From: Arthrobacter sp. zg-Y1110
Lineage (GTDB): Bacteria; Actinomycetota; Actinomycetes; Actinomycetales; Micrococcaceae
NCBI RefSeq assembly: GCF_025244865.1
Contig: NZ_CP104272.1
Location: forward strand, 2,108,001 to 2,172,000
DNA length: 64,000 nt
Direction of reading: 5' to 3'
Shown: one piece after another, positions 17,185 to 24,631 of the stretch
Layout: each line of letters begins with the position of its first letter
How positions within the stretch are numbered: position 1 is the first letter of the stretch
Program-made: the position numbers and the translations under genes
Notes under the pieces: model-generated
What the model saw: the letters and a program-made list of their open reading frames with translations, nothing else
What the model was told of the DNA's origin: nothing
Databases searched by the model: none

Positions 17185-17751
17185 ATGAGCTATACGTACG
17201 ACGTCGAGATCCTGCACCTGCTGGTCTCACCGGCGCACGCCTACTTCGGGCGCGCCAAGGACGGGCCGGCCGACGTCGTCACCACCGATGCGGACGAAGC
17301 TCAGGTAGTAGCCGGGAAGGGGATTGTCGGGGACCGGTTCTTCGGCAAGGCCGCGCATATGGATGCGGCCGTGACCCTGTTCGCTGTGGAGTCGTTGGAG
17401 GCCATCGCCGCGGAGCTTGGTGCCGATCCCTTTGACCCGCTGCTGGCCCGCCGGAACGTGGTGCTCTGCGGTGCCGAGCTGTCTCCGCTGCTGGGGCAGG
17501 ACTTTGTCCTCGAATCTGTCGACGGTCGGGTGGAATTCCATGGCGGCAGGCAGGCCCACCCCTGCGCCTGGATGGATCGGGTCCTGGCGCCCGGTGCGCA
17601 CAAGGCGATGCGGGGCCGGGGCGGGCTGCGCTGCCGGCCGTTGAGCAGCGGCACGCTTCACCGCGGCCCGGCGGTGCTTATCAGCCCGGTGCCGCTGGAC
17701 CCTGCGCGGGCTGCCATCCCCTCGCTGCTGAGGCCCGGCCGGCTCCCGTAA
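17185..17751 (+). CDS. MOSC-domain protein
   Basis: 188 residues. The MOSC fold of molybdenum-cofactor sulfurase C-terminal domains is suggested by GIVGDRFFGKAAH, LARRNVVLCGAELSPLLGQDFVL and PCAWMDRVLAPGAHKAMRGR; the Cys in HPCAWMD is the conserved residue proposed to carry sulfur. It may deliver sulfur or bind molybdopterin, but no Moco genes are nearby. TAGCGT at 17173-17178, 6 bases before the ATG, suggests a leaderless transcript. Confidence 0.8.
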   Translation: MSYTYDVEILHLLVSPAHAYFGRAKDGPADVVTTDADEAQVVAGKGIVGDRFFGKAAHMDAAVTLFAVESLEAIAAELGADPFDPLLARRNVVLCGAELSPLLGQDFVLESVDGRVEFHGGRQAHPCAWMDRVLAPGAHKAMRGRGGLRCRPLSSGTLHRGPAVLISPVPLDPARAAIPSLLRPGRLP

Positions 17752-17954
17752 GCCACGCGGTCCATGGGTAGTTCTCCCCATGGGCTGTTCCGCTTTCTCC
17801 CATCCCAGCCACAAGGGAGAGGTCAACGCCCGGACGGAGTAGGACGGCCCCCGGGCGAAGAAACAGGTAATCACCCAGTGACAGCACAGGCCCGATGACT
17901 TAGCATTCCGGCAGCCCGGTATCCGGGCCCAGTCTCATTCATCGGGGGTTCTTT

Positions 17955-18410
17955 ATGTCCGTTTTCTGGCCGGGAGTCATTATTGGCTCACTCATTATTG
18001 CCGGGTGTTTCCTCGGGTATTCCCGGCGTGACTGGCTCGCCAGGATCACGAACTCCGTGTTGGAGTCGTCTTACGGCAGGCGGGCCGCCGGAACTTTCAC
18101 CGGGAACCGCGATACAGCCAAAGCAAACCTGATCATTCCCTTGTTCGGGGGAATGGCCTTGGGCGCGGTGATGGTCATTCTGTCCGTCATCGGCGTCATA
18201 GGAAACGACCAGGCTCCCGAGGGTCCGCCGTTGAATCCGGCGGTCATTGTGCTTGCACTGATCGGTTTCGGTTTCGGCATCCTGGCTATTATTCATTTGC
18301 TCACCCGAAGGGGCAGGAAACCGTCCCGCCTGCTTACGGCCGGATCATCAACGGTCGGCATGCTCTTCATCGTCGCAGCCGGGGCGGTGTTCTACTTTTC
18401 TACGAACTGA
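17955..18410 (+). CDS. Four-helix membrane protein of unknown function
   Basis: 151 residues with four predicted membrane helices, about 7-22, 60-82, 94-116 and 130-148. The loop between the first two is basic and has a motif RAAGTFTGNRD. No family recognised. The 203 bases upstream hold a short inverted repeat (CCATGGG/CCCATGG, 17762-17783) that may end transcription of the MOSC gene; a GGGGG tract lies about 9 bases before the ATG. Confidence 0.6.
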   Translation: MSVFWPGVIIGSLIIAGCFLGYSRRDWLARITNSVLESSYGRRAAGTFTGNRDTAKANLIIPLFGGMALGAVMVILSVIGVIGNDQAPEGPPLNPAVIVLALIGFGFGILAIIHLLTRRGRKPSRLLTAGSSTVGMLFIVAAGAVFYFSTN

Positions 18411-18467
18411 CTGCCACAGAGAGCACATTCATTAATCGGCTTGGGAGAGCTCCTGACCGGCGGAGAC

Positions 18468-19454
18468 TTACCGCGGTGCAGCCGCGGCGAAACGGGCCGC
18501 CAGCGTTCCGAAGGCGGACGCCAGCTCAGGCGGACCAACCACCTCCAGCTCGGCGTCGAACCTGCCGAAGGCCGCCGCAAGCGCTGCCCAGGACCAGGAG
18601 CCCGCTTCCAACCGGCACCGGTCGGATCCAACCGCTTCGACCGTGCCGTCACCGGCGAACGGGACGACGTCGGCCGCCGGCAGATGCAGGACCACGGCGC
18701 CGCGGCAGGGCCAGTCTTCAGCGGGACTCTTCCCCGGTTCCGTTCCCCGGAACCGTGCGGAAAGGAAATCATGCACGTTGCCGCCGGGCAGTTCCCGCTC
18801 CCGGAACCGGGGACCGGCGGGCAGCCGCGGAGTGATCCGGTCGGCCCGGAAGATCCGCCAGTCGTTTCGGTCCAAATCCCACGCCACCAGATACCAGCGT
18901 CCGCGCGATGCCACCAGATGGTGCGGTTCCGCGCGGCGCGGCGGCGAGAATCCGACGTCGCCGTCTCCCGACTGGGCACCTGCATAGTCAAAGCGCAGCA
19001 CCTGACGTGTGCCGACGGCTGTGGAGAGGGCCAGCAGCACGTCCGGCTGGACAGATTCGGCCGCACGGCCCGGCAGCGCGGTGAACTGCAGTCCGTCCAA
19101 ACGGTGGCGCAGCCGGGAGGGCATCACCTGCCGGACGGTGGCCAGCGCGCGGGCGGCGGCCTCCTCGATGCCTGCTCCGGTCAGGGGCGCGGAGTGCAGT
19201 GCGACGGCGAGGGCCAGCACCTGGTCGTCGTCAAAAAGCAGCGGCGGCAGCTCGGCACCGGCGTCGAGGCGGTAGCCACCGTCCGGCCCCTTCAGCGCGG
19301 AGATGCGGTAACCCATCTCCCGCAGGCGGTCGACATCGCGGCGCACGGTCCGGGGGCTGATCTCCAGCCGGTCCGCGAGCACCTGCCCCGGCCAGTCCCG
19401 CGGGGTCTGCAGAAGTGAGAGGAGCAGCAGGAGACGCGACGTCGTGGTGGGCAT
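18468..19454 (-). CDS. WYL-domain transcriptional regulator
   Basis: 328 residues. The N-terminal DeoR/YafY-type helix-turn-helix spans about 1-60 (LADRLEISPRTVRRDVDRLR as recognition region). The WYL domain is marked by GRWYLVAWDLDRNDWRIFR, and a C-terminal WCX extension follows. WYL domains bind ligands or nucleic acids and control damage, defence or metabolic genes. It is divergent from the VOC gene, and an inverted repeat in the gap (19510-19530) could be its operator. Confidence 0.9.
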   Translation of the reverse strand: MPTTTSRLLLLLSLLQTPRDWPGQVLADRLEISPRTVRRDVDRLREMGYRISALKGPDGGYRLDAGAELPPLLFDDDQVLALAVALHSAPLTGAGIEEAAARALATVRQVMPSRLRHRLDGLQFTALPGRAAESVQPDVLLALSTAVGTRQVLRFDYAGAQSGDGDVGFSPPRRAEPHHLVASRGRWYLVAWDLDRNDWRIFRADRITPRLPAGPRFRERELPGGNVHDFLSARFRGTEPGKSPAEDWPCRGAVVLHLPAADVVPFAGDGTVEAVGSDRCRLEAGSWSWAALAAAFGRFDAELEVVGPPELASAFGTLAARFAAAAPR

Positions 19455-19509
19455 ACGAGAAAGATAAACGAAATAGCGGCCAGAAACTGACCTCTACTAA
19501 GAGAAGAGT

Positions 19510-19530
19510 GGGTGTTACCGGGAAACACCC
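19510..19530. promoter_or_regulatory. Inverted repeat in the WYL regulator / VOC intergenic region
   Basis: GGGTGTT and AACACCC flank a 7-base loop 25 bases before the VOC start. It could be an operator for the divergent WYL regulator or an mRNA hairpin; sequence alone cannot decide. Confidence 0.35.
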
Positions 19531-19554
19531 GGGCCATTCCAGAAGGAGCAACCC

Positions 19555-19983
19555 ATGTCTGTCACCACCACGCCCCACCTGAACTTCCGCGGCGATGCCC
19601 GGGCCGCCCTCGAGTTCTACCACTCGGTTTTCGGCGGGCAGCTTATCGTCGTCACCAACGAGGACGCCTACAGCGTCGAGCTCCCCGAGGAGGCCGGCCA
19701 GGTCAAGTTCGGGCAGGTCATCGGCGGGAACGGCTTCTCGATCATGGCCTACGACGTTCCCGCCAGCGTGTCCTACGACCAGGGGGATAAATCCTCCTTC
19801 GTTTCGGTCCGCGGCGACTCGTCCGAGGAGATCGCGGATCTCTGGGGGCGGCTTGCCGAGGGCTCCACCGTGCTGCAGGACCTGGCGCCCTCGGCCTTCT
19901 CCCCCGCATACGGAATGGTGCAGGACCGCTTCGGCGTCACGTGGGTGCTGGACGTCGCCGTCGCCTATGACCCTGCCGGTTAA
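19555..19983 (+). CDS. VOC-family (PhnB-like glyoxalase/bleomycin resistance fold) protein
   Basis: 142 residues with the PhnB/YjdN signature: HLNFRGDARAALEFYHSVFG at the start and FGVTWVLDV near the end. The fold is a vicinal oxygen chelate dimer. Members with this pattern often lack clear metal-binding residues and their function is unknown; the name PhnB does not imply phosphonate metabolism. The start follows AGAAGGAGC. The divergent WYL gene is a plausible regulator, a common pairing in actinobacteria. Confidence 0.85.
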   Translation: MSVTTTPHLNFRGDARAALEFYHSVFGGQLIVVTNEDAYSVELPEEAGQVKFGQVIGGNGFSIMAYDVPASVSYDQGDKSSFVSVRGDSSEEIADLWGRLAEGSTVLQDLAPSAFSPAYGMVQDRFGVTWVLDVAVAYDPAG

Positions 19984-20003
19984 CCTCCATGCGCCGGTAC
20001 ACC

Positions 20004-20036
20004 GCGGGCACGGACCGTTCCTCTGTCCGTGCCCGC
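20004..20036 (+). terminator. Hairpin terminator after the VOC gene
   Basis: A perfect 12-base stem (GCGGGCACGGAC with GTCCGTGCCCGC) and a 9-base loop lie 21 bases after the VOC stop. There is no strong T tract, so termination is inferred from stem strength and location. Confidence 0.6.
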
Positions 20037-20130
20037 CGCGGCGCCGTGCCCGGGGAAACCGAGACCCGCTAGTCTCAGAGGCATACATCCGGCGGTTTTC
20101 TCCGCCGGTCACCTCTGACATGGGAGCATC

Positions 20131-20964
20131 ATGGCCTCGGAAGTACTGGTAGTTATCGGCATGGGCGGCATGGGCCAGGCGGTTATGCGCCGGTCCGGCG
20201 CAGGACGGAAGGTCCTCGTGGCGGACTTCAATGAAGAGCTGCTGGAGAGCACAGTGGCCACCGCGCTCGGTGAGGGCTACGACGTCGTTTCCCAAAAGGT
20301 CGATGTTTCCTCCCGCGAATCCGTGGCCGCCCTGGCCGCAACGGCCCGCGAGCTGGGAGCGGTGACCGGCGTCGTCCACACCGCAGGGCTCTCCCCCGTC
20401 CAGGCACCGGTGGAGGCCATCTGGAAGGTGGACCTGTTCGGTGTGGCCGTGGTGCTGGAGGAATTCGAAAAGGTCATCGCCCCGGGCGGTGCCGGCGTCG
20501 TCATTTCCAGCATGTCCGCCTACATGGCCGGCGGCCAGATGCCCGCCGACGTGCTGGCGAGCCTGGCCACCAAGCCTGCCGATGATCTGCTGCTGATTCC
20601 GTTTGTTGCCGCTATCGACCACCCCGGACACGCCTACAGCGTGGCCAAGCGCGCCAACCAGGTCCGCGTCCAGACCGCCAGCCTGCGCTGGGGTGCCCGC
20701 GGGGCACGCGTGAACAGCATCAGCCCCGGCGTCATCTCCACGCCGATGGGCCAGCAGGAACTCTCCGGCGAATCCGGCTCGCAGATGCGCGCCATGATCG
20801 AAGCTTCCGGCACCAAGCGCCTCGGCACCGCCTTCGACATCGCCAGCACAACGGCGTTCCTGCTCAGCCAGGACGCCAGCTTCATCACCGGCGCGGACCT
20901 GCTGGTCGACGGCGGTGCGGTGGCCGCCGTCGACACCGGCCAGCGCAGCCAGGTGGCCGGCTAG
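20131..20964 (+). CDS. Short-chain dehydrogenase/reductase
   Basis: 277 residues, classical SDR. The catalytic Tyr-Lys pair is YSVAK, the Ser is in VVISSMSAYM and the C-terminus has FITGADLLVDGG. The cofactor loop is unusual: VVIGMGGMGQAV in place of the normal TGxxxGxG, although the NAG-equivalent (HTAGLS) and Asp (DVSS) positions remain. A GGGAGC site precedes the ATG. Two small hairpins, including CCGGCGG/CCGCCGG at 20089-20108, lie in the short leader. Substrate unknown. Confidence 0.85.
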   Translation: MASEVLVVIGMGGMGQAVMRRSGAGRKVLVADFNEELLESTVATALGEGYDVVSQKVDVSSRESVAALAATARELGAVTGVVHTAGLSPVQAPVEAIWKVDLFGVAVVLEEFEKVIAPGGAGVVISSMSAYMAGGQMPADVLASLATKPADDLLLIPFVAAIDHPGHAYSVAKRANQVRVQTASLRWGARGARVNSISPGVISTPMGQQELSGESGSQMRAMIEASGTKRLGTAFDIASTTAFLLSQDASFITGADLLVDGGAVAAVDTGQRSQVAG

Positions 20965-21078
20965 GCCCACTGACGGCGCGGCGGCGGGGTGCCGGATGCA
21001 CGGGAAGTTTGGCCGCCGGGAGCAGCGGATGCGCAGCCACTGATTGCCGGGGCCTCGCCGGCGTGATCGAATCTGGGC

Positions 21079-21861
21079 ATGTTGTACGCAGACTCAGCAG
21101 ACGGCACCCGGATCGCCTTCGACCAGACGGGCCACGGCCCGCCGGTGGTCATTGTCGGCGGTGCGTTTTCAACCGCCGACGCCGGCGCCCCGTTGGCCGC
21201 CGCGCTCAAAGCCGCCGGTTTCCAGGCGGTGACGGTGGACCGCCGAGCCCGCGGGAAAAGCACGGATACTTCCCCTTACTCTCCTCGGCGGGAGGTGGAG
21301 GACCTCACGGCGGTCCTCAACGCCGTCGGCGGTGACGCGGCAGTCCTCGGACATTCCTCCGGTGCCATGCTCGCCCTGCTTGCCGCGGCCGAAGGGGCAC
21401 CGATCAGCCACCTGTTCCTGTCGGAGCCGCCGTTCCTCTTCGGCGAGGGGGAACCTTCGATCGACCTTCCGCAGCGGCTTCAGGCCCTCGTTGATTCAGG
21501 TAACCCGGCGGACGCCGTCACCACCTTTCAGCGGGAAGGTATCGGCCTGCCCGAAGCGTTTATTGAGCAGATCCAGGCCAGCCCCATGTTCGATTCCCTG
21601 GTTCCGCTGGCGCAGTCCGCCGTCTACGACGCGCTGCTGTCGCAGGCCGTGTCCACCCCGACGGCGGCGATGGCCCAGGTTTCGGTACCCGTCACCATCC
21701 TGCGCGGTACCACCACCTACCCGGTCATTATGGACGCCACCGAGAAGCTGGCGCGGCGGATGCCGCAGGCCGTCCTGGTAACAGTGCCCGAATCCCACGA
21801 CCACTCCCCCGATCCGACCGGCACCGTGCGCGAAATCCGCCGCCGTATCCCGGTGCAATGA
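21079..21861 (+). CDS. Alpha/beta hydrolase
   Basis: 260 residues. The nucleophile elbow is LGHSSGA (Ser near residue 95), the oxyanion strand is VVIVGGAFST, and the catalytic His is probably in VPESHDHSP near the end. VDRRARGKSTD is typical of small esterase/haloperoxidase-like members. Its stop overlaps the start of the DUF1697 gene by 4 bases (ATGA), so the two form an operon. Confidence 0.85.
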   Translation: MLYADSADGTRIAFDQTGHGPPVVIVGGAFSTADAGAPLAAALKAAGFQAVTVDRRARGKSTDTSPYSPRREVEDLTAVLNAVGGDAAVLGHSSGAMLALLAAAEGAPISHLFLSEPPFLFGEGEPSIDLPQRLQALVDSGNPADAVTTFQREGIGLPEAFIEQIQASPMFDSLVPLAQSAVYDALLSQAVSTPTAAMAQVSVPVTILRGTTTYPVIMDATEKLARRMPQAVLVTVPESHDHSPDPTGTVREIRRRIPVQ

Positions 21862-22433
21862 CCGACAGCCCGGCCGCGGACACGCTCCCTTACCTGGCTC
21901 TCCTGCGCGGCATCAACGTCGGCGGGCGGAACAAGGTCCCCATGAAGGAGTTACGGGGGCATCTTGAAGGCCTCGGGTTCCAGCAGGTGTCCACCTACAT
22001 TGCGAGCGGGAATGTCTTCCTGGCATCGAGTGACGACGCCGGCTCCGTCGGCCGGCAGATCGAAGCCGCACTCACGGATAACTTCGACCTCGACGACGAA
22101 CTCATCAAGGTCCTCGTGCTGGGCCGGGCGCAGCTGCAGGCCGTCGTCGAACACCGGCCCCAGCACTTCGGAGAGCGGCCGGACCTCTACCACTCGGACG
22201 CGATTTTCCTCATGGACATCGATGCGGACACCGCCATGGACGCTTTTCGTCCCAGGGAAGGCATTGACGAGATCTGGCCGGGCGACGGCGTCATCTACTC
22301 GCAGCGGCTCAGCTCCGAGCTGACCAAGAGCCGGCTGAGTGCCATCGCGGCCTCGCCGCTGTACAAGTCGATGACCATCCGCAGCTGGAACACCACCCGG
22401 AAACTGTGGGAGCGGCTGCCGGGTGATGCTTAG
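21858..22433 (+). CDS. DUF1697 protein
   Basis: 191 residues matching the DUF1697 pattern: YLALLRGINVGGRNKVPMKE at the start, then YIASGNVFLAS, and LTKSRLS with MTIRSWNTTRKLWE at the end. The family is widespread and cytoplasmic, with no agreed biochemical function. It is translationally coupled to the upstream alpha/beta hydrolase. Confidence 0.9.
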   Translation: MTDSPAADTLPYLALLRGINVGGRNKVPMKELRGHLEGLGFQQVSTYIASGNVFLASSDDAGSVGRQIEAALTDNFDLDDELIKVLVLGRAQLQAVVEHRPQHFGERPDLYHSDAIFLMDIDADTAMDAFRPREGIDEIWPGDGVIYSQRLSSELTKSRLSAIAASPLYKSMTIRSWNTTRKLWERLPGDA

Positions 22434-22449
22434 GTGTTAGGGTCCTGCC

Positions 22450-22815
22450 ATGTCCGAACCCCTGCCGTCCGACAACACCTTCGACCATCTGCGCAGCCTC
22501 GACGGCGAGCACGTCGGCTTCATCCATATGACCGACGACGGCGGGTTTGTCCCGTATGACCTGCTGCACCGCCGTCGCGCTGAGGCCGGTGACCTCGATG
22601 CGGCCGAAGCCCTGCTCGATGAGCTGGGCCTTCGGATGTTTATCGAGGAGTGGTGGCTCGACGACGGCGGGCAGCAGATACCGGTGCTGATCCAGGAAGT
22701 GCGCCGGGACCGGGTGGTGGTGGCTCCGACAGCGGAGGGCGCGATTGCCAAGGCCGCCGATATGACCGCTGCAATTGAACTGCTGCTGCCCACCGACCGG
22801 CTGCATTCCCGTTAG
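22450..22815 (+). CDS. Hypothetical protein
   Basis: 121 acidic residues, no family recognised. A repeated strand/turn pattern is seen in HVGFIHMTDDGGFVPYDLLH and EWWLDDGGQQIPVLIQEVR, suggesting a compact beta-rich fold. TAGGGT at 22438-22443 lies 6 bases before the ATG, fitting a leaderless promoter inside the end of the DUF1697 region. It is followed by arfB on the same strand. Confidence 0.6.
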   Translation: MSEPLPSDNTFDHLRSLDGEHVGFIHMTDDGGFVPYDLLHRRRAEAGDLDAAEALLDELGLRMFIEEWWLDDGGQQIPVLIQEVRRDRVVVAPTAEGAIAKAADMTAAIELLLPTDRLHSR

Positions 22816-22848
22816 CCCTACCGGTTTCGTTCGTGCGACGCTGGAGGG

Positions 22849-23271
22849 ATGGATTTGGTGGTGTCGCCCGCGCTCACGATTCCCGCGGCTGAACTCGACT
22901 GGCGGTTCTCCCGTTCGTCCGGCCCTGGGGGCCAGCACGTCAACACCTCGGACAGCCGCGTTGCGCTCTCCTGGAACGTAGCCGGTTCTGCGGTGCTGTC
23001 GGAACAGCAACGCCTGCTGCTGCTGCAGCGGCTGAAACGCAGTCTCGTGGCTGGAGTGCTGACCGTGACGGCCTCCGAGCAACGATCCCAGCTTCGCAAT
23101 CGGGAAACAGCCCTGGCCAAGCTCGCCGCGCTCGTGGCAGACGGACTGGCGCCCGGACCTGCTCCGCGCCGGACCACCAAACCTACCCGCGGCTCGAACT
23201 ACCGCCGCCTCGATGCAAAGAAACAACGGGGTGCCACGAAGCGGCAACGGCAACGGCCGCCGGCTGATTAA
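22849..23271 (+). CDS. arfB: Alternative ribosome-rescue factor ArfB (peptidyl-tRNA hydrolase)
   Basis: 140 residues. Residues 27-29 are the catalytic GGQ, in SGPGGQHVNTSDSRV as in ArfB/YaeJ and class I release factors. The basic C-terminal tail (TRGSNYRRLDAKKQRGATKR) is the part that enters the empty mRNA channel of stalled ribosomes. It releases peptides from non-stop complexes without a stop codon. Length agrees with E. coli ArfB (140). Confidence 0.92.
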   Translation: MDLVVSPALTIPAAELDWRFSRSSGPGGQHVNTSDSRVALSWNVAGSAVLSEQQRLLLLQRLKRSLVAGVLTVTASEQRSQLRNRETALAKLAALVADGLAPGPAPRRTTKPTRGSNYRRLDAKKQRGATKRQRQRPPAD

Positions 23272-23330
23272 TTCCACCAGGGCTTGGCATCAATTCGAGG
23301 GCTGCTGCCCGCCGAAGGGCCGTATCCGGG

Positions 23331-23867
23331 TTAGCTCGGCGTCGTCGAAGTTCCGTACTGGGACGGGCCTACCCGGCGTCGAAGCTGCTCATTTTCGGAA
23401 ACCCGGTCCCGAAGACCCATAACAACCCTCATGAGGGCATCGTCAACGTGATCCTGCAAATATCCCTCACGGAATTTTGTCGGTGAGAACTTCTGATTCA
23501 TTACCTGGTCAGCAGTGATGATCGGCGAGGTGTGAGGAACGGACCGACCCAGGGAAACGGCCTGCTGCACCTGAGTGTTTTCCTTTTCGAGGCGCTGAAG
23601 CTCCCTGACTACCCGTTCAAGCAGGTCATCGACCTCGTCCTGGTCGTAGCCCTCCTTGAATTTCGTGGGCTGGAAACGCATAGCTTTAACTTCTTCAGCA
23701 GTGAGCTGCCCGGTACCCAGCGATCCGGATTTCCCCTTGGATTTGGAGGGTATGAAACATACCAAACAGACCAAAACAATCATCCCTACAAGAATCCAAT
23801 TACTCCCTGAGCCATCGCTTTCGCTGCTGCCTTGGGCCATTACCGCTGAAACATACTCAAAAGACAT
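23331..23867 (-). CDS. Membrane-anchored protein with two DivIVA-like repeats
   Basis: 178 residues. A single membrane helix lies at about 24-39 (WILVGMIVLVCLVCFI), followed by two copies of a DivIVA/DUF-type motif: residues 55-94 with FQPTKFKEGYDQDEVDDLL and 118-158 with FSPTKFREGYLQDHVDDAL. This motif is the membrane-binding N-terminal helix-turn of DivIVA/Wag31 proteins that mark cell poles. Short coiled-coil stretches follow each. A pole or septum role is inferred. The gene has a weak ribosome site and a less GC-rich composition than its neighbours. Confidence 0.75.
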   Translation of the reverse strand: MSFEYVSAVMAQGSSESDGSGSNWILVGMIVLVCLVCFIPSKSKGKSGSLGTGQLTAEEVKAMRFQPTKFKEGYDQDEVDDLLERVVRELQRLEKENTQVQQAVSLGRSVPHTSPIITADQVMNQKFSPTKFREGYLQDHVDDALMRVVMGLRDRVSENEQLRRRVGPSQYGTSTTPS

Positions 23868-23989
23868 GGATATCCGGCTTTCGTTGGGTCGGTTTGCTGT
23901 GCCGCAGAACGGGTAGTGCTAGCGGCAATAACTGTAACCGTCCCCCTTTTAAACGCTGGCATTTGATTCACGCAATTTACCAGGACGTT

Positions 23990-24631
23990 CTACAACCAGG
24001 ACCACCCTGCGGCCGGCCGCCCACGGCCTTCTGCCACTGCACCGGATTTGGACAATGCAGGGTTGCGGGCCAGCATCCGGCCCAGGTTGGAGGAGTCCGG
24101 TTCGGTGCGTCCGGCGGCGGCCGCCAGGCTCCGGCTCATCCGTGCGGCGTGGGCCGTGGTGAAGTGCTTCCCCAGCAGCGCCTTGGTCAGTCCCGCGTCC
24201 ACCCAGAGCGCGTCCAGCACGGTGCCGGCGGTGCGGCGGATGATGGTGTCGTGGTCAAAGGGCAGCCCGGATACCCGTTCCACCGGGGTGACCTTCACCG
24301 CGGTTTCATTGAGCCGGGCGTCCGGATGCAGGACAACGGTGTGGACAATCGAGATGGTCGGCCCGCGCGGATCCCGGTCCGGGTTGTCGTAGACGCCCGC
24401 CGTGTCGAGGTGCTGCACTTGGTCCTCCCCTACTCCGGTCTTGACCGTCAGCGCGCGCAGTGCGGCCTCGGCCAGCCGTTCGGACGGAAGCAGGAGGACA
24501 CCGGGGAGCGCCTGCGCGCCGGCGAAGGGTTCATTGGCCCGCTCCGCCGTCACCAGGCACAGCCCCCCGTCCCGCACGATGAAGGGCACGGTATCGATCG
24601 AGACGAGGGGCTGCAGCCTTTCGGAACTCAT
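23990..24631 (-). CDS. NUDIX-like transcriptional regulator (NrtR-like), degenerate NUDIX box
   Basis: 213 residues: NUDIX domain at about 8-135 and a winged-helix-like C-terminus at about 140-200. The NUDIX box keeps Gly and Glu (GVLLLPSE) but has RALTVKTG where active enzymes have REUXEEXG, so the catalytic glutamates are lost. This is the NrtR design, in which the domain senses an NAD-related nucleotide and the C-terminus binds DNA. It overlaps nadV by 4 bases, and a perfect palindrome stands upstream of the operon (27036-27054). I infer autoregulation of prs-nadV. Confidence 0.7.
   Translation of the reverse strand: MSSERLQPLVSIDTVPFIVRDGGLCLVTAERANEPFAGAQALPGVLLLPSERLAEAALRALTVKTGVGEDQVQHLDTAGVYDNPDRDPRGPTISIVHTVVLHPDARLNETAVKVTPVERVSGLPFDHDTIIRRTAGTVLDALWVDAGLTKALLGKHFTTAHAARMSRSLAAAAGRTEPDSSNLGRMLARNPALSKSGAVAEGRGRPAAGWSWL

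Noticed and set aside
19555..19983. Phosphonate metabolism role for the PhnB-like protein
   Set aside because: PhnB-type VOC proteins carry the name historically; the gene is 10 kb from the importer and paired with a WYL regulator.
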